64,000 bases of DNA from Bacteroidota bacterium (GCA_016711825.1 JADJSG010000006.1:830130-894129), one strand, 5' to 3'. Counted from the first letter of the stretch, positions 38,947 to 47,487 are shown. The notes: a model not told the origin generated them from the sequence alone. A program made the numbers and translations.

Positions 38947-39812
38947 TATTCTTCATTATTATTTTCAATAAATCGTTTACAAATAATCACTGTATTTTCT
39001 TTAATGCCATTTACCAATATGGGTGCTTGAGGATCATATACTATTTCGCGTTGATACCATTTACCTTTTTTGTAAAATATCCAGCCAAAGGGTTCACCAT
39101 AATCATTGGTCAATTCAATTTGTGTTTCTGAATGGGTATCGTTATAATCATTGATAAAATGATAAAATAAGGTGGACAAATCCATTCTAATTGGAGCCCT
39201 TGCTCTAAAATAGGTTCTTACTGTATCTTTCAATGTTTTTTCCATTTCAAAACCAATGACAATCAAATCGCGCATATCATCATCATCAGGTTCGGGCAAG
39301 GGTGAGTTGATTGGGTAATACCATTTGATGTATTCACGTTCGGGCAATGCGATCGACTTTTCGAAGGTATAGTATACAAATGTGGGTATCGCAAAACCTA
39401 TAGAAGACAAAAGCATCGGATAATACATAAAGTTTTTAGCGGTAATGAAATATTCCATAACGGCAAAAACAACACAAGAGAATAATAAGATTGAAACGAT
39501 GAATAACATTTCACTCAACAAGGTATTTTCGTCTTTTTTAGACCAAAAGTTTTTCAACATCACAATGGTGTGTATGATACCCATGACTAAAAATATGAGC
39601 AAAAAAAGGATATAGATATTAAAGTAGTTTTCAGTTACATAAGAAATTAAAAAAAGGCCAGCACCCGTCAACAATGACATTCCCATCATGTATAGAAAAG
39701 GGGCTTTGCCGTATCTTTTAAAATTAGCCACTATTTTTGATAATGTAATAAATACGCCAGTGCCGATGCCCAGCATACTTCCAAATATCATTATAAAAAT
39801 ATTTAAACTCAT
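38946..39812 (-). CDS. tssN: T6SSiii polytopic membrane protein TssN
   Basis: The 288-residue protein has about six membrane helices in its first 165 residues, then a cytosolic domain starting PEREYIKWYYPINSPLPEPDDDDMRDLIVIGFEM and ending in a basic, strand-rich segment. This matches TssN, the multi-pass member of the T6SSiii membrane complex. tssG lies 20 nt upstream and tssK is coupled downstream. Confidence 0.9.
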   Translation of the reverse strand: MSLNIFIMIFGSMLGIGTGVFITLSKIVANFKRYGKAPFLYMMGMSLLTGAGLFLISYVTENYFNIYILFLLIFLVMGIIHTIVMLKNFWSKKDENTLLSEMLFIVSILLFSCVVFAVMEYFITAKNFMYYPMLLSSIGFAIPTFVYYTFEKSIALPEREYIKWYYPINSPLPEPDDDDMRDLIVIGFEMEKTLKDTVRTYFRARAPIRMDLSTLFYHFINDYNDTHSETQIELTNDYGEPFGWIFYKKGKWYQREIVYDPQAPILVNGIKENTVIICKRFIENNNEE

Positions 39813-39832
39813 ATTCTAATTAAATCCATTAT

Positions 39833-40747
39833 TTACAATTGCATGTTGAGTCCCAAAAATAAGTCTTTGTTCCTTTGCAAATCATTTTTGTCAGAGACAA
39901 ATGTAGTAATAATTTCTGGTTCTATTGGTGTAAAGCAGTCATAGAAAGTATGTAATATTTTATAGAAGGGTTTGTTTGTTAAGTAGTCTTCGATGGAGGT
40001 ATTTAACAAGGGGCCAATTTTAAATTCATATTGTATCATTTCTTCTTCAAATTGATTTCCCAATACGCTATCAAGACCTAAAATCATGTGAGAGGTATGC
40101 TCGTTTTGATCAGTTTGTAAGTTTGCTTTTTTGCTGCTGATTACTAATTCAACTTTTTCATCGAGTATAATCGACAGGGATGATTGCATCATAGCATGGT
40201 TTCCACATATCAATTTGCTTTGAGGGAGTAATTCTACTATTTTTTGCATGGGTTTAGTTGGCAATGAATCGTCGAGTTGCCAAAAGCTTGCCAGGTGCAA
40301 ATCTTTTTCTTTATTGATGGTTTCAAAAAAATGTCTTTCTATTAATTCAATATTGACTTTTTGATGAAAGAATTCATTTTCTAATGGTTGAAAAAATTTT
40401 CTTGCTTCGTTTTCTTCATCTTTAAATCGTTTATGTTCAAGCACCATTGAAGTTACTGATTTAGAAGCACCGGTCAAAGACTGATGAAAAAGACCTTCGG
40501 GGAGTAAGTCGTAAATACCATCTCTTGAGATTGATATCTCAATGATTTCATCCGCATCACTGACATTTCTCAAATGGGCACCTGTAATTTCTTTTCTATA
40601 GGGGCGTTTAAATACACTTTCATTTTTTACACAAATCATTTCTCTGGGTACATCGTGATTGATCAGATCGGCCACTACCACTTCGGGTTTGATATCGATA
40701 CCTATTTGATTGATGCTTTGTATCAGCTCTTCATGATTTATTTGCAT
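39833..40747 (-). CDS. tssG: T6SS baseplate wedge protein TssG
   Basis: The 304-residue protein has the TssG/VasB hallmark RKEITGAHLRNVSDADEIIEISISRDGIYDLLPEGLFH around residues 50-90 and the later LLPQSKLICGNHAMMQSSLSIIL. TssG with TssF and TssE makes the baseplate wedge. Here tssF is on the opposite strand more than 10 kb away, an uncommon separation for the tssF-tssG pair. Confidence 0.88.
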   Translation of the reverse strand: MQINHEELIQSINQIGIDIKPEVVVADLINHDVPREMICVKNESVFKRPYRKEITGAHLRNVSDADEIIEISISRDGIYDLLPEGLFHQSLTGASKSVTSMVLEHKRFKDEENEARKFFQPLENEFFHQKVNIELIERHFFETINKEKDLHLASFWQLDDSLPTKPMQKIVELLPQSKLICGNHAMMQSSLSIILDEKVELVISSKKANLQTDQNEHTSHMILGLDSVLGNQFEEEMIQYEFKIGPLLNTSIEDYLTNKPFYKILHTFYDCFTPIEPEIITTFVSDKNDLQRNKDLFLGLNMQL

Positions 40748-40755
40748 GGGTTCTA

Positions 40756-41715
40756 TTATTTTAAGTTGAGAGTAGCCTGGCCTATTTTATAACCCATTTC
40801 GTATAATTCAATTATATAATTTCCTTTTAAAAAATCAGTCTGTGATTCCCAATCAATTGAAAGCGCTTGCTGACGTTCGCCCTTTTGATAGGCAATATTT
40901 TTAACCCCTGAATATTTTTTTTCGCTGCCATCCATCAATTTTAACTGTTGATTTTTATCACCGTTGATAAAAGCTAAATTTCCATCGGGTTGTGTTAAGC
41001 AAACATAGATAGTTTTATTGCCTGATTCAGACACCCTATTTGCGTCAATATCAAAAGTGATATTCAACACGTCAGCTTTTTTTGCTTTTCCTGTTTCTTT
41101 ATTCACTTGTTTACCCATCACCAAAAACTTCTTTTTTTTGTTGTAAGCTTGTATTTTAAAACCTGAAGCTACCAATACGGAACCTTTTTCAATTTTTTCT
41201 TCCAGCTCTTTTTTTTCTGTATTGAGATTTTCCACTTGTCCATCAAATTGTGATTTTTGGGCAGCATATTGTTGGTTTTCGGCTGTGAGCTTATCATTGC
41301 TGGCTTGTATTTGCTGGTTTTGACTGGCATAATTATTCAGCTTATCATTGAGGGTTGCAATGAGTTTATTGGCTTGCATTAATTCCATATCAGAGGCATT
41401 TTTTTTGCCTAAAATATTTTTTATTTGATTTTTTAAGTTTTCAACTTCGGCATTTTTTTGCGCTAAGATGGTTTCCATTTGTTGACCTTTGGTTTTTAGG
41501 TCATCGAGTTTTGCCAATGCAGCATTGTACTCTTGTTCAAGGGTATTTTTATCAGTATTTACTTGCTCTACTTGATTGGCCAATTCAATATTTTCTTCAT
41601 CAGACATGTTTTTGGTAAGCATCAGATAGATGCCACCGGCAATTAAAATAATAATAATACCTAAATATATCCAACTGGATGAAATTCCTTTTTTTGAATC
41701 ATTGCTTGTATTCAT
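40756..41715 (-). CDS. Coiled-coil membrane protein embedded in the T6SS operon
   Basis: The 319-residue protein has an N-terminal membrane helix (SSWIYLGIIIILIAGGIYLML), a coiled coil over about residues 40-180, and a C-terminal beta domain (GFKIQAYNKKKKFLVMGKQ ... LKGNYIIELYEMGYKIGQATLNL). I do not recognise the family as one of the named Tss proteins. It lies 8 nt before tssG and 28 nt after an hcp gene. A periplasmic scaffold or a stand-in for an unrecognised envelope component is possible. Confidence 0.75.
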   Translation of the reverse strand: MNTSNDSKKGISSSWIYLGIIIILIAGGIYLMLTKNMSDEENIELANQVEQVNTDKNTLEQEYNAALAKLDDLKTKGQQMETILAQKNAEVENLKNQIKNILGKKNASDMELMQANKLIATLNDKLNNYASQNQQIQASNDKLTAENQQYAAQKSQFDGQVENLNTEKKELEEKIEKGSVLVASGFKIQAYNKKKKFLVMGKQVNKETGKAKKADVLNITFDIDANRVSESGNKTIYVCLTQPDGNLAFINGDKNQQLKLMDGSEKKYSGVKNIAYQKGERQQALSIDWESQTDFLKGNYIIELYEMGYKIGQATLNLK

Positions 41716-41743
41716 AGATGCTTAAGCTTAGTCTTGACATGAA

Positions 41744-42229
41744 TTAATAGGTAGCACTTGGGCTTGCAACAGCGCGATCGTCATCTGGCTCTGGCCCTCT
41801 GCCATCTTTTTGAAAAGCATCATATTCACCAGGCCACTGATTTTCTAATTGTAATGAACCACCGAAATTGATTAAACGGGCTGAAAGGGTGATTTCAAAG
41901 TACATGGGTTGGCTATTGACAGCATCAAATACTTCATGATAATTTACACAATAGGCATCGTTGAAATACATAGAACGCATGGAACCTCCTTCGCTTTCTC
42001 TTTTTGAAAATATCATACTGCCTGATTTGGTCATGGTGGGTGATAGCATCCATTCAATGACTTTTATATCGCTGCTTGATTCGAGTGTAAAATGCAGGAC
42101 CCCTCCTTTAGGGATGGATGTTGGCCTACCTGCACCGTCTACTTGTTGAAACAATGAAAATGAAAACTTTAAAATATTATAATTTTCCCTTCCTCCTATT
42201 CCAATTTGAAGTGTTCCCCTAAATGACAT
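41744..42229 (-). CDS. tssD: T6SSiii Hcp/TssD tube protein paralogue with C-terminal tail
   Basis: Start at the Met at 42229 (MSFRGTLQIGI), as in the other two copies; an in-frame Met at 42256 is less likely. The core matches TssD: LFQQVDGAGRPTSIPKGGVLHFTLESSSD, IEWMLSP, and a final EITLSARLI. It is more divergent than the tandem pair near 50 kb and carries an extra acidic, disordered tail of about 30 residues (QKDGRGPEPDDDRAVASPSATY end). It sits between the metzincin effector and the core operon and may be cargo-specific. Confidence 0.88.
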   Translation of the reverse strand: MSFRGTLQIGIGGRENYNILKFSFSLFQQVDGAGRPTSIPKGGVLHFTLESSSDIKVIEWMLSPTMTKSGSMIFSKRESEGGSMRSMYFNDAYCVNYHEVFDAVNSQPMYFEITLSARLINFGGSLQLENQWPGEYDAFQKDGRGPEPDDDRAVASPSATY

Positions 42230-42331
42230 AGTTGTTTGATTTTGATTAGTAAACAAAAATAATAAATAATTATAGACTATTCTTATTTTTTTAAAAACGA
42301 CATGAACTACAATTGAAGTTGAAAAAAATGA

Positions 42332-43258
42332 TTAATAAATAGTAATATCTCCAATTGCGACTTGTAAATGAGGCGTATTTTGCACTTGCCAACTATCGGC
42401 AGATGTATGGGTCATTTCAGCAATAGCGGTTCGCCATGGTAATGCTTCGCGCCAGCTGAGTTCTTCGCCACGGCCCATTACATTGAGGGATGTTTCGAGG
42501 GTATTACCATAACAAATTTTAGTACCATTATCGTTTTGCGTGCATCCAGGAATACGTGCTGAAATACCCACATGAGGCAGACCAATGGCATGACCAACTT
42601 CATGTATAAATGTACGTTGACTTGAAAATTGCCCACACAAAGCGGGATTTGGGTCAACGATGGTTCTATACTGACTTTCTAAGTCGCCTGATGTATAATG
42701 GGCATCGTCTGATCTGAATACAGATGTGGTTTCAAGTTGAGACACTTTATATACACTGATTGTTTTATGGGCAAAAGCAGGATTCGTAGTTAGTTCCAAT
42801 AAAAACTTGCAATTGATGGTGGTAACTGGTGGTTGTGAATGTCTTCTGTCAAAGCCGCTTGCCCAATAGCTATCCGTACGTTCTTGATCACCTACAGTAA
42901 TTGCATGCGAAGAGCTAAGTGTAAATCTGTTTGTCCAAAATGCCGTTGACTCATTGGCAAAAAAGTCGCAAAAACCTCTCCATTCACGTTGGTCCCAGTT
43001 TTCAAGCATAAAAATTCTTCCATCATAATCGGGGTGCATACCAACTACACGTTCAAGTAGAAGTTCATCTTGTGAGGGGGAATGATCGGCATAATATTCG
43101 CAAGAGCCTGGATTAATATTCATATCGCCATTTTCAACCAATCGGATACGTAGAATAATTGTCAAGTCATAACTGCCATTATGCAGACCCATACCTGTAT
43201 TGTCAAGTGTGGCTCCGAATGTTCTATCATTCAATGTTATTGTTCTACGTGCTATCAT
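42332..43258 (-). CDS. Putative T6SS effector, metzincin-type zinc metallopeptidase
   Basis: The 308-residue protein has no signal peptide. It contains FIHEVGHAIGLPHVG, a full HExxHxxGxxH zinc site (His219, Glu220, His223, His229), and a Met-turn candidate NVMGRG (Met261), the two hallmarks of metzincins. The first 200 residues are strand-rich and not recognised. It lies 11 nt after a DUF4123 adaptor gene and upstream of an hcp gene in the vgrG-PAAR transcription unit, the usual place for cargo. Secretion and target are inferred. No obvious immunity gene follows it directly. Confidence 0.85.
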   Translation of the reverse strand: MIARRTITLNDRTFGATLDNTGMGLHNGSYDLTIILRIRLVENGDMNINPGSCEYYADHSPSQDELLLERVVGMHPDYDGRIFMLENWDQREWRGFCDFFANESTAFWTNRFTLSSSHAITVGDQERTDSYWASGFDRRHSQPPVTTINCKFLLELTTNPAFAHKTISVYKVSQLETTSVFRSDDAHYTSGDLESQYRTIVDPNPALCGQFSSQRTFIHEVGHAIGLPHVGISARIPGCTQNDNGTKICYGNTLETSLNVMGRGEELSWREALPWRTAIAEMTHTSADSWQVQNTPHLQVAIGDITIY

Positions 43259-43269
43259 ATGTTATTTTT

Positions 43270-43870
43270 TTATAACCATTTTCTTCCTTTGGTATTGGTT
43301 GTATTTGTTGTTTCCGGCGTTGTTTCGATGGGGGTTATTATTTTTTGGGGTTCAATATTCAGTTCTTTAATTATTTTTTTTTTTGCTATTTCTTCTATGA
43401 TCAGTTCACCTTTGTTATGGGTATACCGTTTAAAATGTCCTTCTTCATCTTGTTCACAAATAAAAGCCTGGACGGGCCCAAAAAATTCTACGATTTGTTT
43501 TCTGTCGCAGGTTGGTAAAAAAATCCGTAATACTCGTGGGTCATAAAATCGAAAATAGAGCTGTTGTAAATCTTCTGTTTTAACTTTTAAAAATTTTCGA
43601 AAATGATAACACATGTCTTCCATATCTGCGTTGCATGTAACAAATATGCCCCAGCTTTTTCCCCACGTTTTCGGCTATCCAGTTTTCAAATTTTTCATGG
43701 TTGTTGCAAGCAAAAAGGTAGGGGGCTACACTACTCAAGTGTTGTTCGGGGCCTCCTTTATACAAGCTTACAAAATCAGTATTCATTTCTTGTGCAGTAT
43801 CCATATCAGAAAGCATGCGAGCTGCATCGAGTAAGAGGTAATGGGTGATATAGGGTTTAAATAGCGACAT
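43270..43870 (-). CDS. DUF4123 T6SS adaptor/chaperone, one-base frameshift
   Basis: Frames 43580-43870 and 43270-43623 form one protein of about 199 residues when one base is removed from the T run at 43656-43660. The restored middle reads ENVGKSWGIFVTCNADMED, then MCYHFRKFLKVKTEDLQQLYFRFYDPRVLRIFLP. The 'GkSWGiF' and 'lyFRFYDPRVLr.fLP' stretches are DUF4123 hallmarks. DUF4123 proteins load effectors onto VgrG. Its neighbour 11 nt downstream is the metzincin effector, its likely client. The tail is Thr/Pro-rich. Confidence 0.9.
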
Positions 43871-43878
43871 TGTATTGG

Positions 43879-44166
43879 TTAATCTTCATTGGCAAGTTTA
43901 CGTAATTCGGCTCTCATCGATGCATTGAGCATAGTACAGGAAAGGGTACCCGCTAACATACCAGCCAATGCGCCAGCAGCGGTACCAAGGCCTGGAAGTG
44001 AGGAGCCAACTATAGCGCCTGCACCCGCCATGGGTATACCCATTTTAGTACATCTTTTTGCTATCTGATAAAGTGTTTCTTGTTCTTTATAGGAAACGAT
44101 TCCTATTTTGAGCAATTCTCTTTTAAAGTTATTAAGTTCTTGTATATCGGTGTTTGTGTTAGGCAT
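43879..44166 (-). CDS. Small glycine-zipper helical protein in the T6SS cargo cassette
   Basis: The 95-residue protein has a charged helical N-terminus (LNNFKRELLKIGIVSYKEQETLYQIAKRC). A Gly/Ala-rich stretch follows (GIPMAGAGAIVGSSLPGLGTAAGALAGMLAGTLSC), which could make a membrane hairpin or pore-like glycine zipper, and then a basic C-terminal helix. It lies 8 nt before the DUF4123 gene and 15 nt after the immunity candidate. Function unknown: chaperone helper, immunity protein or small toxin are all possible. Confidence 0.65.
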   Translation of the reverse strand: MPNTNTDIQELNNFKRELLKIGIVSYKEQETLYQIAKRCTKMGIPMAGAGAIVGSSLPGLGTAAGALAGMLAGTLSCTMLNASMRAELRKLANED

Positions 44167-44181
44167 TGTGTATGTGAGGCA

Positions 44182-44796
44182 TTAATTAAAAATATAATTG
44201 ATAAGTTCAGTATTTATAATTTTTCCTGTTTGAGCGTCAATGGTTATTTTTTTTAATTTGTTTGTTGTAAATAAATATTCTACAACCCAGTTGGTTGGTT
44301 TTATATTTATATCAAAATATATTTTTGTATGAACTCCATTCTCAATAAATCCATTTGTTATTGGTATCGACTTATTCTTTAAAAAGATTAAAAGTTGTTC
44401 AATGCTGAATTTGGCGGACTTATCTTCAATTATTTGATTTGATAAATTTCCTAAACTATCAAAGTAATACCAAATGCCTTTTTTATAACTACCCGAGTTG
44501 ATAATAAATCCTTTTTCCATAATGTTTTTATTGTGATAGTATTTTTTTACTAACACAAAAGGGGAGGCTGAATAATATGCTTTAGTTATGTAACCATAGC
44601 TTTGTGTTAAGGATTCAATAGTTAAAGTAGAATCGTTTTCAAGTTTAAAGATATTTATGCCTTCTTTAGTATAAATCTCTGGGATTTTTTCTAACTGATT
44701 ATGTAAAGTATATTCTGTCATTTTATTTTTTTTTGAGAAACAGTTTTGAGAAAATAGGAAAATTTGTGAGGTAATAAGTAGAATTATATATTTCAT
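44182..44796 (-). CDS. Secreted PepSY-like protein, candidate immunity protein
   Basis: The 204-residue protein has an export signal (MKYIILLITSQIFLFSQNCFS). The middle has MORN-like phrases (GFIINSGSYKKGIWYYFDSLGN). The C-terminus fits a PepSY domain: FSIEQLLIFLKNKSIP, then WVVEYLF and ITIDAQTGKIINTE. PepSY domains are known as inhibitory propeptide parts of M4 metallopeptidases. The gene starts 17 nt after the metallopeptidase effector and its product is exported to where such an effector would act, so an immunity role is a reasonable inference. Its DNA is A/T-rich like the effector gene. Confidence 0.75.
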   Translation of the reverse strand: MKYIILLITSQIFLFSQNCFSKKNKMTEYTLHNQLEKIPEIYTKEGINIFKLENDSTLTIESLTQSYGYITKAYYSASPFVLVKKYYHNKNIMEKGFIINSGSYKKGIWYYFDSLGNLSNQIIEDKSAKFSIEQLLIFLKNKSIPITNGFIENGVHTKIYFDINIKPTNWVVEYLFTTNKLKKITIDAQTGKIINTELINYIFN

Positions 44797-44813
44797 TTTT
44801 TTAAAATTTTATT

Positions 44814-46185
44814 TTAATCAGTATCAGGATCTCCGTTCGCATTAGCTATCTCCCATTGCCACTTATAGGTAGCACATCGGGCATTTGATGAACCTGCTTT
44901 ATGATGAGTATAATCCATTATATTTTCTGTAGTAGCATAATCGTAAGTATATTTCGCCTCATTTTTATCTCCTGTAAATGTATGCGGAAGTCCTAAGGAA
45001 TGTAACAATTCATGTGAGGCTGTGCCATCATTCGAATCGGGAGTTATTACTATAAATTTGCCAAGTGAATAACCATTTAAGCCATAATAAAGACCATCTG
45101 ATTTTATATATCCACCTGATTCGTTAAAGTAGAATACTTTAAAATGATTATTGTACTTATTTTCTTCAGCGGGATTTTTTGCTTTTAATTCAGCTTTTAA
45201 TTTTTCATATAAATACGTATGCATATCGGTCAATGTGGTATCCTTGTAATTATAAAAAACCAATTTGTGGTCTTTTACATATTTAGATAATATGTTAGGG
45301 TCTTTTGTAACATCTAAATCTATGATTTCTTCAGTGGGTTCAATGAGTGATTGATTTAATATTTTTTTATAGGTTTCAAATTTACCGCTTGTATTGCCTT
45401 TTTTTTCGCCTGCACCTGATGAAATTTCTGGGGTTTTAACGGATATTAAAAGCAGCTTTTTTCTTTTTTCTTTTTGCTTTACTATTGGCCCTAATATGCA
45501 ACTTTCCTACTACCTGGTCGGGCAATTTCTCTTTAATTGCTTTAACCAATACTACTTGGTCTGATTCTAATGCTTTTTTTATGGTAATCGTTATTTCATG
45601 CTCTCCGCTTGCTACTGGTAATGCTGTTATATCAAGATAAGAATTGTCAAAAATTAATTTAAATTCATCAGGTGCTGCAATGACTTTTATCACTGCAACA
45701 ATTTTTATAACTTTAGGTAATGCATCTTTAGGGTTTGCTTTTGCTGAATCATTTATATAAACACTTAAATGTGAAGTGATTGAATCTGTTTTTGATTTAT
45801 CTGAGTGAGTTATTTCTATAAAACCATAATCATTTTTAAGATTCTTTATCATTATATCATTCTTCCTAAACTTTCCATCGTAAGAATTGCCATCCGGATT
45901 TACTTTTTGTTTTGTGATATCAGCCTCGGCAGCAGGGATCCAAAGTTTGCCAATATTATCATTGAAATTAGCATTAATGTTATTACAGTTACTCAAAGCC
46001 CAATTGCCGTCTCTAAACCAATCAATGCCAAATTCACCTTTCCAGCCTTTAGTTGGTCTAAAATAGACTACAGCATCACTTTCGCTTTTTGTTTCTTTTT
46101 CATAAGGGCATTCGGCTATACTTGTGTCGCATGCCAATCCAGGTCTTTTAATTGCATCTTCTATTGCTTCTTGACTTTTACACAT
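44814..46185 (-). CDS. Putative T6SS effector with C-terminal metzincin domain, one-base frameshift
   Basis: Frames 45436-46185 and 44814-45263 join when one base is removed from the T runs at 45457-45469, giving about 456 residues; the linking stretch is stop-free. The N-terminal region (residues 38-60, YFRPTKGWKGEFGIDWFRDG) leads into beta-sandwich-like segments. A Lys-rich hinge follows near residue 240, then a peptidase domain with SHELLHSLGLPHTF (His391, Glu392, His395, His401) and Met-turn ENIMDY (Met423). There is no signal peptide. It lies between an adaptor-like gene and a secreted immunity candidate in the vgrG operon. Confidence 0.85.
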
Positions 46186-46199
46186 ACATACATTCTGTT

Positions 46200-46940
46200 T
46201 TACCTGTTTAAAAATTTTTCAAGAGTGACTATTGAATCGTTATATAATAATTCACATTTACTATCTTCATCCATTTTAGATAAAAATATTTTGTTCATAA
46301 AATGAAAAAGGATATCACGATCAAAATCGTACCCTATACAAAATTGCAAAAAGCTTAAGATATATAAGTTTTCTTCCTTTAGAATTAAATATTTTTTACC
46401 AATTTTCTTACTATTGTTATGAAGTATTTTTATTTTTTCAAGATCTACAATCTCAAATTTAGATGGATATATTTCTTGTAACAGTTTGATAAAACTAATT
46501 ATATTTTCTGATTTTTTTAGTTTTAAAAAAATACTGTCTTTTTCTTTTTGAAACAGAACAATTAGTCGATAAATTTTTTGATGATCATTTCCGGTAATTT
46601 GATGGATTTTTTTTAGGGTTATTGTAGCTATATTTTCCAAATCTTGATCAGGGGTATTTTTTAACTGAAAAGTAGAACACCATTCATACAGTGGATTTTC
46701 GTCAAAATGAGCACCTAACAATAAAGACATATTTAATAATAAATATATATTTTTTTCACTTGTTAATTTATATTCAAATGCTTTATTGATTACCTGAGTT
46801 ACGTAATTGTTTATATTATCTCCAAGTAATTTAGAGTGACTGGGGTAATATTTTTCTACAAAGCGAATCATTTCGCTTATATGATTTTCAATAATCAGGT
46901 TATTTAATTTATCTACTTGTTTATTCGAAACTGTAATCAT
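46200..46940 (-). CDS. Helical T6SS-associated protein, possible effector adaptor
   Basis: The 246-residue protein is alpha-helical without signal or membrane helices. It starts NKQVDKLNNLIIENHISEMIRFVEKYYPSHSKLLGD and has the phrase EKNIYLLLNMSLLLGAHFDENPLYEWC. A similar pattern (a 'G..fd.dP...W' motif after an early helical region) occurs in helper proteins found between PAAR/VgrG and effector genes; this is recognition from memory only. It follows the PAAR gene by 4 nt and precedes the effector gene by 14 nt. The DNA is A/T-rich. Confidence 0.7.
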   Translation of the reverse strand: MITVSNKQVDKLNNLIIENHISEMIRFVEKYYPSHSKLLGDNINNYVTQVINKAFEYKLTSEKNIYLLLNMSLLLGAHFDENPLYEWCSTFQLKNTPDQDLENIATITLKKIHQITGNDHQKIYRLIVLFQKEKDSIFLKLKKSENIISFIKLLQEIYPSKFEIVDLEKIKILHNNSKKIGKKYLILKEENLYILSFLQFCIGYDFDRDILFHFMNKIFLSKMDEDSKCELLYNDSIVTLEKFLNR

Positions 46941-46944
46941 AAAA

Positions 46945-47481
46945 TTACTTTTGATTTTTCATTTTTTCACACATTTCGCAAAACGGTTTACCTGAAATGG
47001 CTGCCTCCAGTAAAGCTAATTTTTGATATGCCGGGTTTAAAATATTATTTAGTCCTTTTGAGATTTCACCCAATAAACCCATTTTTTGACTTTTTGGATT
47101 TTCCATGATCAGTTCTTTCTTCAAAATAGCTACTACAATGGCTACTATTTTTGGAATAACTACGGTTGCACCTGGACTCATTTCGCCAATCAAAACAGTA
47201 GGAAAGCCTACCGTTATCATGCCTCCATGTGCTGTCATATCGCCCATTCGAGCTGCAGGCTTGCCGCCTATGAACACGCCAAATGAACCCAATACAACCG
47301 TGGCAGGAGGTCCTACACAAGTACACATATCGCCTAACACGGCTGCCGGCATATTGCCGATGAGTACAGTTGGGCAACCAGGCCCTGTTAAGGGTCCACC
47401 AACATGGGGTATGGGTGGAAGTCCCGGTGTTACAAATGGACATACATGCATGTCGCCTACTCTAGCTGCTGGTTTTCCCAT
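46945..47481 (-). CDS. PAAR-repeat spike-tip protein with C-terminal extension
   Basis: The 178-residue protein starts with PAAR repeats: GKPAARVGDMHVCP, GNMPAAVLGDMCTCVG, GGKPAARMGDMTAHGG, with evenly spaced His/Cys residues that would bind zinc at the tip. After residue 110 a hydrophobic stretch (VVIPKIVAIVVAILKKEL) and a helical tail with two CxxC-like cysteines (FCEMCEKM) follow. PAAR proteins cap VgrG and can carry cargo. The hydrophobic extension may bind the helper protein encoded next or cross a target membrane; both are inference. Confidence 0.95.
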   Translation of the reverse strand: MGKPAARVGDMHVCPFVTPGLPPIPHVGGPLTGPGCPTVLIGNMPAAVLGDMCTCVGPPATVVLGSFGVFIGGKPAARMGDMTAHGGMITVGFPTVLIGEMSPGATVVIPKIVAIVVAILKKELIMENPKSQKMGLLGEISKGLNNILNPAYQKLALLEAAISGKPFCEMCEKMKNQK

Positions 47482-47487
47482 AATATG

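Noticed and set aside
47066..47443. 125-codon second frame within the PAAR gene
   Set aside because: It is an out-of-frame overlap of the PAAR repeats, and its composition (many Trp, Cys, Arg) is not protein-like.
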